Assembly: GCA_033813635.1 (NCBI GenBank)
Contig: JAPXRI010000030.1
Location: 1 to 35,782, forward strand
Source: JAPXRI01 sp033813635
GTDB taxonomy: Bacteria > Bacillota > Clostridia > Oscillospirales > QAMX01
Direction: 5' to 3'
Length of the DNA: 35,782 nucleotides
How positions within the stretch are numbered: position 1 is the first letter of the stretch; each line of letters starts with the position of its first letter. This document shows positions 22,117 to 30,117 of this stretch, in pieces. The notes beneath the pieces are model-generated. The model was not told the origin of the DNA. It ran no database searches and was given only the letters and a program-made list of their open reading frames with translations. Made by a program: the position numbers and the translations under genes.

Positions 22117-22707
22117 TTGAAGCTTGAAATCAAACCCCTCATGCCGGAGCTTGCCGCGGATTACTTTGATTTCTTCGAGAATCGGGCGTTCACGGACGAT
22201 TCCCCCTACAGGTGCTATTGCCAGATGTATCAGATGACAAAGGAGCAGGCGAGCGCGGCGTTCGACAATGTGGACGAAGCCGACATGGGGCTCGCGGCGA
22301 GGAGAGTCGCCGAGCGGCAGATAGAAACAGGTATTCTGAGAGGATATTTGGCGTATGATGACGGTTTATCCATCGGCTGGTGCAACGCCAACGATAAAGC
22401 GAGCTACCCCGAAGAATCCTGCGTCGGTACGCATTTTTACGCGCCTACCGAAAAGCGTGAAAAGGCCGTGGTGTGTTTTGAGATTTCCCCCGAATACCGC
22501 GGAAAAGGCGTCGCCACCGCGCTTTTACAGCGGGTTATCGACGACGCAAAGGCCGAGGGCTATCTCGCCGTCGAAGGATTTCCCATTGCGCGCGACGAAC
22601 GGTATGAATGGGATTGGTCCGGACCGGTCCGCCTTTATCAGAAGGCCGGCTTTTCCAAAGTGTCGGAAAGGGACGGGCATTTGGTTATGCGCAGGGAGCT
22701 GAAATAA
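22117..22707 (+). CDS. GNAT-family N-acetyltransferase, paralogue of the 20251 gene
   Basis: 196 aa. The acetyl-CoA motif is ISPEYRGKGVATALLQRVIDDA. LAADYFDFFENRAFTDD, RCYCQMYQ and GYLAYDDGLSIGWCNANDKA align with the first GNAT protein. TTG at 22117 follows SD AAGGAG by ten bases and gives LKLEIKPLMPEL; the in-frame GTG at 22093 overlaps the SD. Its TAA shares one base with the next ATG (TAATG), indicating translational coupling with the DUF1905/OmdA gene. Confidence 0.87.
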   Translation: MKLEIKPLMPELAADYFDFFENRAFTDDSPYRCYCQMYQMTKEQASAAFDNVDEADMGLAARRVAERQIETGILRGYLAYDDGLSIGWCNANDKASYPEESCVGTHFYAPTEKREKAVVCFEISPEYRGKGVATALLQRVIDDAKAEGYLAVEGFPIARDERYEWDWSGPVRLYQKAGFSKVSERDGHLVMRRELK

Positions 22708-23153
22708 TGAGGTACGAATTTGACGCGGAGATCAAGCGCCTCGAGGGTAAAATCCAGTGGAGCGTGTTTTATTTTCCCGGGTCCGCCGAGGAATGCTTCG
22801 ATACAAAGGGGAAAGTCCCGGTAAAAATCACGGTGGACGGGCATCCATTTGACCATATGCTGTTAAGCTCGCGAAACGGGCATTATCTTGTCTACAATGA
22901 ATTTATCCGCCGGGCAGTGGGCAAAGAGTTGGGCGAGTACGTACACGTTACCCTTGAGAAAGACGATCGGCCGCGGATTTTTACGGTTCCGGCCTATCTC
23001 GAAACGATTCTCGAAGACAGCGGCGTTTTGGAGGCTTTTATGAGACAGCCGGATTACTTAAAGCGCGAGCAAATCAACAAAATCGAGCTTGCAAAGAGGG
23101 AAGAAACCAGAACGAACCGGATTCAAAAGCTGATTGCGGAGCTTAAGTCATAG
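22707..23153 (+). CDS. DUF1905 / YdeI-OmpD-associated (OmdA) protein
   Basis: 148 aa. Residues 1-90 are a DUF1905 domain (FDAEIKRLEGKIQWSVFYFP, KVPVKITVDGHPFDHMLL, GEYVHVTLEKD). Residues 95-148 match the OmdA motif (bacteriocin-protection/YdeI associated: REQINKIELAKREETRTNRIQKLI). Function unknown. Its ATG overlaps the previous stop by one base. A second DUF1905 protein lies at 25291 without the OmdA tail. Followed after 7 bp by the HEAT-like gene. Confidence 0.85.
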   Translation: MRYEFDAEIKRLEGKIQWSVFYFPGSAEECFDTKGKVPVKITVDGHPFDHMLLSSRNGHYLVYNEFIRRAVGKELGEYVHVTLEKDDRPRIFTVPAYLETILEDSGVLEAFMRQPDYLKREQINKIELAKREETRTNRIQKLIAELKS

Positions 23154-23160
23154 GAGGATT

Positions 23161-23781
23161 ATGATTACCGTTGAGAGCATAGCGGCAATAAGCAAGTGCA
23201 ACTTGCGGGAAGTGTCAGAGAAATTGAGCAAAAACGACATCCCGGCGCTTGTCGAATGGCTGTCCCTAAAAGACAACGACGTCCGGTATCGGGCGTTTCT
23301 CCTTTTACAAAACAGATCGCTATTCGCTGATGATGTCTACCCCTATTGGGATACTTTTAAAAGCAAGCTGAAAAGCGATAATTCATATCAGAGAAGCATC
23401 GGGGTGATGCTGATAGCAGCGAATACCCGGTGGGATGCGGAGAACAGAATAGAGGATACGATTGACCCATGTCTGCAGCTGTTGAACGATGAAAAACCGA
23501 TAACCGTGCGCCAATGCATTTCGTCGCTGGGCGAAATCGCGTCATATAAACCGGGCATTCGCGAGAAAATAGCCTCCGCGCTTATTTCCCATGACCTTAC
23601 CGGAGTAAAAGACACGATGCAAAAATTAATACTCTGCGATATCCTGAGCGTTTTGTCGGTGATCAGAAAAGAACTGAAATCCGAAGAAATAGAGGGCTAT
23701 ATCCAAAATGCGCTGTCGGGAGAAATATTGGATAAAAACGCAAAGAAGCAGGTTGAAGCCCTTTTAAAACAGCACCCATAA
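23161..23781 (+). CDS. HEAT/armadillo-like helical repeat protein
   Basis: 206 aa, entirely helical, with repeat-like segments (DIPALVEWLSLKDNDVRYRAFLLLQNRS; SYQRSIGVMLIAANTRW; KPITVRQCISSLGEIA; VKDTMQKLILCDILSVLSVI) typical of HEAT or PBS-lyase repeats. No catalytic motif is visible; probably a protein-interaction scaffold. SD TAGGAGGA, ATG at 23161. Last gene of a tightly packed run (TAATG overlap, then 7 bp) with the GNAT and DUF1905/OmdA genes; a GC-rich hairpin follows. Confidence 0.72.
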   Translation: MITVESIAAISKCNLREVSEKLSKNDIPALVEWLSLKDNDVRYRAFLLLQNRSLFADDVYPYWDTFKSKLKSDNSYQRSIGVMLIAANTRWDAENRIEDTIDPCLQLLNDEKPITVRQCISSLGEIASYKPGIREKIASALISHDLTGVKDTMQKLILCDILSVLSVIRKELKSEEIEGYIQNALSGEILDKNAKKQVEALLKQHP

Positions 23782-23809
23782 ATTCCATCTGACCCTTTGC
23801 AAAGGCTTT

Positions 23810-23877
23810 ACGCCCGCCGCGTTTGCTTAAGCATCCTTCGTTATTTGCCGGCGGGGGCGTTTCCTTTTGCGTTTTTA
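23810..23877 (+). terminator. GC-rich hairpin after the HEAT-like gene
   Basis: ACGCCCGCCG (23810-23819) pairs with CGGCGGGGGCGT (23849-23860) apart from a two-base bulge. T-rich sequence follows (23861-23880). Confidence 0.55.
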
Positions 23878-23888
23878 ATTAATGCCGC

Positions 23889-23948
23889 TTGTCTCGCACC
23901 GCGGATAAATGATATAATACGCAGCGGAAATGATATAATACGCAGCGG
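23889..23948 (+). promoter_or_regulatory. Tandem 21-bp repeat duplicating a -10 promoter box, upstream of the MFS gene
   Basis: Positions 23907-23927 and 23928-23948 are identical 21-bp units, each containing ATATAATA. The first TATAAT (23913-23918) has TTGTCT at 23889-23894 with an 18-bp spacer; the second (23934-23939) lacks a -35 of its own. The exact duplication shifts or doubles the start site for the transporter gene. Confidence 0.6.
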
Positions 23949-24055
23949 GATATTTTCGCGCGGACAATGCCGGCAATAACCACCGGCACGCTTCGGCGGT
24001 CCCGCGGCGTCTTTCCGGGCGGCGGAAAAAATACTTATATCTAAGGAACCCGAAT

Positions 24056-25237
24056 ATGAGCAATTACAAGAGTACTCTTCATGCCTGTTATTTAGGCTAT
24101 ATCTCCCAGGCGCTTATCGTAAACCTTCCCCCGATTCTTTTCGTAGTCTTTCAGGACAAATTCGGACTATCCTATACAATGCTCGGAAGCCTGGTCATGC
24201 TTGTCTTTGTTACGCAGCTTATCGTGGACGCGCTTGCCGCCAAATTTGTCGACAAAATCGGTCACCGGGTATCGGCCGTGGCGGCGCACGCGTTTGCGAC
24301 CGTCGGCATGATCGTTCTGGCTTTCTTGCCCAGAATATTGCCGTCGCCGTTCGTGGGACTTATAATAGCGAGCATATTTTATTCTATAGGCGGCGGCCTT
24401 ATTGAAGTGCTCGTCAGCCCGATTGTGGAGAGCCTGCCGAGCGATGCGAAAGCGTCGTCGATGAGCCTGCTGCACTCGTTTTACAGCTGGGGACAGGTTC
24501 TGGTTATTCTCCTGTCCACGCTTGCGCTGCTCCTGGTAGGCAGGGATTTATGGTTTGTCCTCCCGCTTGTGTGGTCGCTGCTGCCGCTGTACACTCTTTT
24601 TAAATTCACGAAAGTGCCGCTGATGCCCATTGCAGAGGAGAACGAAAGGACGCCGCTAAAAACGCTGTTTAGATCCAAGATCTTTCTGATTGCGCTGCTT
24701 TTAATGGTTTGCTCCGGCGCCGGCGAGCAGGCCATGGCTCAATGGGCCTCGCTTTTCGCCGAGAGGGGGCTGGGTATCTCAAAAACCCTCGGAGACTTAT
24801 TGGGACCCTGTCTGTTTGCCGTAATGATGGGAATTGCCCGCACATGGTACGGAATAAAGGGCAAGAACATCAATATTCATAAGACGTTGGTTGGCTGCTC
24901 TGTTCTATGCATGGCGTCGTATATTATTGCGGCGATTGTGCCGATACCGGCAATATCGCTGCTGGGCTGCGCCCTCTGCGGGCTCGGGGTGAGCTTGATG
25001 TGGCCCGGAATGCTCAGCATGACCGCGGCGGGGTACCCTTCGGGCGGGGTCGCCATGTTTGCGATTCTGGCGCTGGGCGGCGACCTGGGTTGTTCGGTGG
25101 GACCGCAGCTCACCGGTATCATTGCGGACGGCAGCAGTTTAAACATAGGGCTGCTGGCGGCGATAATCTTTCCGGCCGTTATGCTGATCGGTTTAATCGC
25201 CCTGAAATCGGTGCAAAATTCAAAGGAAAAGACGTAG
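24056..25237 (+). CDS. Major facilitator superfamily transporter
   Basis: 393 aa, about 12 hydrophobic helices with a central hydrophilic loop near residues 190-210 (KVPLMPIAEENERTPLKTLF). The A-like motif between helices 2 and 3 is AAKFVDKIGHRVSAVAAHA. This length and arrangement match the sugar-permease/FucP-like MFS subgroup. The substrate cannot be told from sequence. SD TAAGGAAC. It lies behind the tandem-repeat promoter and 53 bp before the small DUF1905 gene, and may head that operon. Confidence 0.85.
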   Translation: MSNYKSTLHACYLGYISQALIVNLPPILFVVFQDKFGLSYTMLGSLVMLVFVTQLIVDALAAKFVDKIGHRVSAVAAHAFATVGMIVLAFLPRILPSPFVGLIIASIFYSIGGGLIEVLVSPIVESLPSDAKASSMSLLHSFYSWGQVLVILLSTLALLLVGRDLWFVLPLVWSLLPLYTLFKFTKVPLMPIAEENERTPLKTLFRSKIFLIALLLMVCSGAGEQAMAQWASLFAERGLGISKTLGDLLGPCLFAVMMGIARTWYGIKGKNINIHKTLVGCSVLCMASYIIAAIVPIPAISLLGCALCGLGVSLMWPGMLSMTAAGYPSGGVAMFAILALGGDLGCSVGPQLTGIIADGSSLNIGLLAAIIFPAVMLIGLIALKSVQNSKEKT

Positions 25238-25290
25238 ACAATTCGAACGCGGCGTTTTAAAGTTTGCGTTACACCGAAAGGAGAATAACC

Positions 25291-25569
25291 ATTAATCCCA
25301 AGCTATATGAGTTTGAGGCGGAGATCAAAAAAGTGCCCGATATCGACGGCGCTTATATTGAAATCCCGTTTGACGTAAAGGCGGAGTTCGGGAAAGGCAG
25401 GGTGCCTGTGACCGCCACCTTCGACGGAGAACCCTATCAGGGGAGTCTGGTAAGAATGCAGACGCCCTGCCATATTATCGGGATAACAAAAGAAATTCGC
25501 GCGAAAATCGGCAAGCAGCCGGGCGATGTGATAAAGGTTACCATTCGGGAAAGAGCAGTCAAAAGATGA
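25291..25569 (+). CDS. DUF1905 protein, apparent ATT start
   Basis: 92 aa, a stand-alone DUF1905 domain (KLYEFEAEIKKVPDIDGAYI, GKGRVPVTATFDGEPYQGSL, IGKQPGDVIKVTI). The frame has no ATG; a TTG at 25264 has no SD and would add nine residues. AAAGGAG (25277-25283) lies seven bases before ATT at 25291, giving (M)NPKLYEFEAEI, the family's normal beginning. ATT is therefore the proposed start. Molecular function is unknown. Codon 2 AAT and the spacing are ordinary. Confidence 0.7.
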   Translation: MNPKLYEFEAEIKKVPDIDGAYIEIPFDVKAEFGKGRVPVTATFDGEPYQGSLVRMQTPCHIIGITKEIRAKIGKQPGDVIKVTIRERAVKR

Positions 25570-25694
25570 TTTAACCCGAAAAGCGGAATGCTGGGTTTTT
25601 CCGGCGGTTGACCGCCTGATAACCGCTATTGCAGGCGGCGGTTGATTGCGACATTTTGACTATCGGGAATCGGCATCAAAGGGGTATGTTTTTA

Positions 25695-26099
25695 ATGCGT
25701 AGAAGTCCGCAATACGGTCATGATTCCGAAAATACTCAGCAAAATCGCTTTGGCGTAAAAGCAAGAAGCGTTGACGACTACATCTCCGCACAACCGGAAG
25801 ATATAAGATCTCAGCTGCAAAGCATCCGTGAAACCATCCGCGCCGCAGCACCGGAAGCCATAGAAAAAATTTCGTGGCAGATGCCGACATTTTGGCAGGG
25901 TGAGAACCTTATTCACTTCGCGGCGTTTGAAAAACACATCGGGTTATACCCGGGCAGCGGAGCCGTGTCCGAATTTTCGGAACGGCTCGCGGGATATAAG
26001 ACTTCCAAGGGCGCGATTCAGCTTCCGCTTGGCAAGCCGGTGGATTATGAACTCATCGCCGATATCGTGAGGTGGAGGGTGAAAAATTCGAAGGGTTGA
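25695..26099 (+). CDS. DUF1801 (YdhG/iron-chaperone-like) protein
   Basis: 134 aa. The DUF1801 domain occupies residues 25-130: VDDYISAQPEDIRSQLQSIRETI, PEAIEKISWQMPTFW, HFAAFEKHIGLYPGS and the C-terminal IADIVRWRVKNSK. The fold is related to frataxin-like iron chaperones, but a role is not demonstrated. ATG at 25695 lies ten bases after SD AAAGGGG; ATG at 25686 is too close to that SD. An inverted repeat (25611-25640) lies upstream. Confidence 0.85.
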   Translation: MRRSPQYGHDSENTQQNRFGVKARSVDDYISAQPEDIRSQLQSIRETIRAAAPEAIEKISWQMPTFWQGENLIHFAAFEKHIGLYPGSGAVSEFSERLAGYKTSKGAIQLPLGKPVDYELIADIVRWRVKNSKG

Positions 26100-26224
26100 A
26101 TACGCCTGATTTTTTATTCGAACGTATGAGGCGAGCGCGCAAAGCGACGCGTCCTCGCTCCGTAAACGCGGGAGGAAACAGCCGCGGCGAAAAAACGAGA
26201 CCGTTTATTAAAGGGGTGAATACT

Positions 26225-26572
26225 CTGAAACCGAGAATATTTACGACCGCCTTTTCCAAGGTCTATCCACTGCTGGTCCAAAAAGCGGAAAAGAAGGGCC
26301 GCAGCAAGGAGGAAGTCGACACGGTAATCCGCTGGCTGACCGGCTATGACGCCCAGAGCCTGCAGGAGCAGATTGATAAAGAGGTCGATATTGAAACCTT
26401 CTTTGCGAAGGCGCCGCAAATCAACCCGAATGCCCAAAAAATTACGGGAGTCGTCTGCGGCGTCCGGGTCGAGGAAATAGAGGATCCGCTGATGAAAAAA
26501 ATCCGTTGGCTTGACAAGCTGGTAGACGAACTGGCAAAGGGCAGAGCGATGGAGAAGATTCTGAGAAACTGA
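26225..26572 (+). CDS. DUF2200 protein, apparent CTG start
   Basis: 115 aa, complete DUF2200 length. KPRIFTTAFSKVYPLLVQKAEKKGR, VDTVIRWLTGYD and TGVVCGVRVEEIEDPLMKKIRWLDKL are characteristic. The domain begins at KPRIF, and CTG at 26225 lies eight bases after AAAGGGG (26210-26216), so CTG is the best start. An in-frame GTG at 26216 overlaps the SD, and the open frame back to 26072 is mostly a GC-rich spacer. Function unknown. Confidence 0.7.
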   Translation: MKPRIFTTAFSKVYPLLVQKAEKKGRSKEEVDTVIRWLTGYDAQSLQEQIDKEVDIETFFAKAPQINPNAQKITGVVCGVRVEEIEDPLMKKIRWLDKLVDELAKGRAMEKILRN

Positions 26573-26621
26573 AATTATAAAACCGTTTGAATTTACTGCG
26601 ATTACAGGAGCGGAGAATGAC

Positions 26622-27710
26622 ATGAGACCGCTTTCGATGCTGATTAAACCCGCGTCCGGCATTTGCAACATGCGCTGCGGTTACTGTTTTTATTTCGACG
26701 ATGAGCGGCACAGCCGGGGTATAATGGGCGCGGAGACCGCGCGGGAGCTGGTGAAAAAGAGCTTTGACTACGCCTCAGGTCCGGTGGCCTTCGCCTTTCA
26801 GGGCGGCGAGCCGACCCTCGCCGGGTGGGAATTTTTTGAAAACTTCATCTCGCTTGTTAACGAGTACAACAAAAACAATCTCCCGGTGTCCTATTCGATT
26901 CAGACAAACGGCCTGCTGGTGGACGACCTGTTCGCGGCCTTTTTGGCGAAGAACAGATTCCTTGTCGGCCTCTCCCTGGACGGCACGCGGGAAATACATG
27001 ATAAAAACCGGAAGGACGCCTTCGGCGCAGGCACCTTCGACCGGGTTGCCGCCGCCGCGGAACGGTTGGACAGGGCCGGCGCGGAGTACAATATCCTGAC
27101 CGTGCTTACAAAGCAGATCTGCGCGCAGGCGGAAAAGGTCTACGCTTTTTACCGCTCCCGCGGGCACAGATTCATCCAGTTCATCATCTGTCTCGACAAC
27201 GGCCGCGGCGCGGGCTTTGTGCCGTCGCCCGCGGAGTACCTGAAATTTCTGAAAACCGCGTTCTCGCTCTGGCGCGGGGATATTAAAAACGGGAGATACG
27301 TCTCGATACGGTATTTTGACAACCTTGTAAGAATGTTTCTGGGCTATCCCCCGGAGCTGTGTTCAATGCGGGGCGAATGCTCGATTCAGTATGTGTTTGA
27401 GTCCGACGGGAGCTGTTACCCCTGCGATTTTTTCGTTGAGGAGCGCTATAAGCTGGGAAACATACTGGATAACTCCTTCGATGAGATGCAAAAGACCGAC
27501 GCCTGCGCGGCTTTTCTCGGCGACGGGCGAAAGATAAGCCCCGACTGCGTCTGCTGCGATGTCTATCCCCTCTGCCGCGGCGGCTGTCGGAGGGAGCGGG
27601 ACAAGGAGGGCAAAAACCTTTACTGCCGCGCTATAAAGCCGTTTTTAAGGGACGAATACCAAAACATAATGGAAATCGCGGAGCTCGCCCGGAGGGGCGG
27701 GATATCCTAA
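26622..27710 (+). CDS. Anaerobic sulfatase-maturing enzyme-like radical SAM/SPASM protein
   Basis: 362 aa. The radical SAM cluster motif is C15-x3-C19-x2-C22 (SGICNMRCGYC). QGGEPTLAGWEFF and SIQTNGLL are family blocks. The C-terminal SPASM cysteines are visible (LCSMRGECSIQY, GSCYPCDFF, CVCCDVYPLCRGGCRRE, YCRAIKPF). Anaerobic sulfatase maturases convert a Cys or Ser of type I sulfatases to formylglycine. No sulfatase is in the window; the next gene, 25 bp away, is a glycoside-hydrolase-like protein. SD GGAGAATG. Target unknown. Confidence 0.88.
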   Translation: MRPLSMLIKPASGICNMRCGYCFYFDDERHSRGIMGAETARELVKKSFDYASGPVAFAFQGGEPTLAGWEFFENFISLVNEYNKNNLPVSYSIQTNGLLVDDLFAAFLAKNRFLVGLSLDGTREIHDKNRKDAFGAGTFDRVAAAAERLDRAGAEYNILTVLTKQICAQAEKVYAFYRSRGHRFIQFIICLDNGRGAGFVPSPAEYLKFLKTAFSLWRGDIKNGRYVSIRYFDNLVRMFLGYPPELCSMRGECSIQYVFESDGSCYPCDFFVEERYKLGNILDNSFDEMQKTDACAAFLGDGRKISPDCVCCDVYPLCRGGCRRERDKEGKNLYCRAIKPFLRDEYQNIMEIAELARRGGIS

Positions 27711-27735
27711 GGGTTAATTGAAAGGACGGAGAAAA

Positions 27736-29676
27736 ATGGAGCGCAAAAAGAGAAGCGAGAGCTTTTTTGGCATGCATTTTGATTTTCACGCCAGAAAAGA
27801 TCAGACCGGCATCGGCGACAACAGCCGGCCGGACGTCATCGAGAGGCTGATTACCGAGGTTAAGCCGGACTATGTCCAGTGCGACACCAAGGGCCACGCG
27901 GGCGCGACAAGCTATCCGACAAAGGTCGGCAACCCCGCGCAGGACATCCACTCCGATATCCTCCGCATGTGGCGGGATATTACCGCGCGGCACGGCGTCG
28001 CGCTCTACGCCCACCACTCCGGCGTCTGGGACAATCTCGCGCTGGAGAAAAACCCCTCATGGGCGGCGGTGAACGACAAGGGCGAGCCCTCGAAGGAAAA
28101 AGTTTCCGTGTTCGGACCGTACGCCGACAACCTGCTGATCCCGCAGCTGCTCGAAATGGCCAACAACTACGGCCTCGACGGCGCCTGGGTAGACGGGGAA
28201 TGCTGGGCGGTTATGGTCGACTACAGCGAATACGCGGCAGCCGCGTACCGCGAGAAATACGGCAAGGAGCCCCCAAAACCGGACGAGGAGAACTACCTCG
28301 ACTACGTCGAGTTTAACCGCGGGGGCTTCCGGAATTATCTGAAGCATTATATCGGCGCCGTCCACGAGGCGGCCCCGCATTTCCAGATAGCTTCGAACTG
28401 GATGTACACCTCGTTTGTACCGGAAAAGGTGACGCTCCCGGTGGATTTCATCTCCGGCGATTACTCGCCCGCCGACAGCGTGACCACCGCCCGGTTTGAG
28501 TCCTATTGCCTGATTAATCAGCCCCAGCCGTGGGACCTGATGGCCTGGGGCTTCAATATCCAGAACGGCTACCACTGCGTCAAGACCCTGGAGCAGCTCT
28601 GCCAGGAGGCCGCGGTGGTGATCTCGGTCGGCGGCGGCTTCCAGGTGTACAACCGGCAGTGCGTCGGCACCGTCGAGGAGTGGCCGATACCGATGTGGGC
28701 AAAGCTCGCCGAGTTCTGCCGCGCGCGGGAGCCATTCTGCCACAAGGCCCGTCCGGTCCCGCAGGTCGGCATCGTGCACTCGACGAAGGCTTTTTATCAT
28801 AATAAGAAGAACATGTTCACCGCCTACGGCTGCGAGACGACGAACGACCTGAAGGGCACGCTGTTCGCCGTGCTCGACAACCAGTACTCCGCGGAGGTGC
28901 TGATGACGCACCATATCGGGGATAATCTGGGCGATTTTGGGGCTGTGATCGTACCGAATTGCCAGGTGCTTGAAGAGGATCTGAGGGCCGCGCTTCTCGA
29001 TTACGCGAAAAACGGCGGCACGCTGATCCTCTCCGGGCATAAAACCGCGGAGCTTTTCGCCGGAGAGCTCGGCATGCCGCTCTCGTCCGCGGAGGAAAAA
29101 ACGCTTCTCCAGATCCCCTCCGGCCCGGAAAGAGCCGATGGCTGCGTAAGCTTCGCCCCGGTAAAGGAGCTCTTTGCGAAGACGAAAGACAAAGACGCGA
29201 TAATCTACGGATACGAGGGAAACGATAACGAACCCGGCAAAAAATTGCCGCTTGCGGTTAAAAAAGCTTACGGCAGGGGCAAAATTGTCTGCGTTCTGTT
29301 CGACGCCGGACTTGCGTATGTAAACTCAAGGTCCTCGGCCCTGCGCGATTTCTGGGGAGAGATACTGAAGAGCTACGAGAACCCGAAGGTCCGGGTGTTC
29401 GGCTCGCACCTGGTAGAGGTGGCGCTGATGGAGAAAAACGGTCAGACATGCATAAATCTTCTGAACCTCGCCGGGGAACACGCGAACGAAAAAGTCAGGA
29501 GCTTCGACGAAATTCCGCCGCTATACCATCTTACGGTGGAGCTGTCATGCGAAAAACCTCCCGAATCCGTCATGCTCGAGCCCGCGCACGAGCCGCTCCC
29601 GTTCAAATACAGAAACGGCAAAGCGGTGATTTACGTTGATAGACTGGATATACATTCTGTGATAACTGTCCGATAG
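27736..29676 (+). CDS. Large glycoside-hydrolase-like protein (GHL6/GH29/GH42-like TIM barrel with glutamine-amidotransferase-like domain)
   Basis: 646 aa. Residues 1-340 form a TIM-barrel glycosidase-like domain (FGMHFDFHARKDQTGIG, MWRDITARHGVALYAHHSG, YGLDGAWVDGECWAV, DFISGDYSP). About 345-560 resembles the beta-galactosidase trimerisation/Rossmann domain (VGIVHSTKAFYHNKKN, DFGAVIVPNC, LLDYAKNGGTLILSGHK). Residues 570-646 are a beta domain. Commonly labelled alpha-L-fucosidase-like, but I cannot assign a substrate. No signal peptide, so it probably acts on imported oligosaccharides. ATG at 27736 follows AAAGGACGGAG. A terminator lies downstream. Confidence 0.72.
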   Translation: MERKKRSESFFGMHFDFHARKDQTGIGDNSRPDVIERLITEVKPDYVQCDTKGHAGATSYPTKVGNPAQDIHSDILRMWRDITARHGVALYAHHSGVWDNLALEKNPSWAAVNDKGEPSKEKVSVFGPYADNLLIPQLLEMANNYGLDGAWVDGECWAVMVDYSEYAAAAYREKYGKEPPKPDEENYLDYVEFNRGGFRNYLKHYIGAVHEAAPHFQIASNWMYTSFVPEKVTLPVDFISGDYSPADSVTTARFESYCLINQPQPWDLMAWGFNIQNGYHCVKTLEQLCQEAAVVISVGGGFQVYNRQCVGTVEEWPIPMWAKLAEFCRAREPFCHKARPVPQVGIVHSTKAFYHNKKNMFTAYGCETTNDLKGTLFAVLDNQYSAEVLMTHHIGDNLGDFGAVIVPNCQVLEEDLRAALLDYAKNGGTLILSGHKTAELFAGELGMPLSSAEEKTLLQIPSGPERADGCVSFAPVKELFAKTKDKDAIIYGYEGNDNEPGKKLPLAVKKAYGRGKIVCVLFDAGLAYVNSRSSALRDFWGEILKSYENPKVRVFGSHLVEVALMEKNGQTCINLLNLAGEHANEKVRSFDEIPPLYHLTVELSCEKPPESVMLEPAHEPLPFKYRNGKAVIYVDRLDIHSVITVR

Positions 29677-29678
29677 CG

Positions 29679-29716
29679 AAAGCCTTTGAAGTGCGAAAGC
29701 ATTTCAAAGGCTTTTA
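29679..29716 (+). terminator. Terminator of the glycoside-hydrolase gene
   Basis: Perfect 12-bp stem AAAGCCTTTGAA (29679-29690) with TTCAAAGGCTTT (29703-29714) and a short T tail. Confidence 0.8.
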
Positions 29717-29738
29717 TCAAAAAATGATTAAATACCTC

Positions 29739-29767
29739 TTGACATAGAATACTATGTGTAGTATAGT
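29739..29767 (+). promoter_or_regulatory. Promoter with overlapping palindromic operator, PadR operon
   Basis: TTGACA (29739-29744), 17 bp, TATAGT (29762-29767). The 16-bp palindrome ATACTA-TGTG-TAGTAT (29749-29764) overlaps spacer and -10, and half-site TAGTAT recurs at 29764-29769. PadR proteins commonly autorepress by binding such AT-rich palindromes; that is inference here. Confidence 0.7.
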
Positions 29768-29790
29768 ATTATGCGAAAGGGGGCATTAAC

Positions 29791-30117
29791 GTGGATGCTC
29801 AGCTTAAAAGGGGAATGCTGGAGGTTCTGGTTCTCTCCGTATTGGACGGCGAGGACTCCTATGGCTATCAGATTCTGAAGGATGTATCGGGCTGCGTCGA
29901 AATTACGGAGTCGACCCTGTATCCGATCCTGAAGCGGCTGGAAATCAGCGGCTGCCTGACGGAATACAGCGTCGAACACAACGGGAGACTGAGAAAATAC
30001 TACAGGATTACGCAGGCGGGCAGAAATAAAATAGACGAGTTTCTCGGGGAATGGCACGGCGTGATGGATGTTTATAAATTTATCATAGGGAGGAAAAACA
30101 GAAATGAACAGAGCTGA
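29791..30117 (+). CDS. PadR-family transcriptional regulator
   Basis: 108 aa winged-helix protein. AQLKRGMLEVLVLSVLDGEDSYGYQILKDV is the PadR N-terminal helix block; ITESTLYPILKRLEISGCL is the recognition helix; YYRITQAGRNKIDEFLGEW the wing and dimerisation part. It starts at GTG 29791 after SD AAAGGGGG. It is the first gene of a PadR-DUF1700-DUF4097 operon and probably represses its own promoter. Its end overlaps the next gene by 14 bases. Confidence 0.93.
   Translation: MDAQLKRGMLEVLVLSVLDGEDSYGYQILKDVSGCVEITESTLYPILKRLEISGCLTEYSVEHNGRLRKYYRITQAGRNKIDEFLGEWHGVMDVYKFIIGRKNRNEQS

Noticed and set aside
22608..22706. Upstream extension of the DUF1905/OmdA gene
   Set aside because: It lies inside the GNAT gene in another frame; the TAATG overlap and the DUF1905 start support 22707.
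28057..29040. Long minus-strand open frame (327 codons)
   Set aside because: Antisense shadow of the glycoside-hydrolase-like gene; no recognisable domain and no SD.
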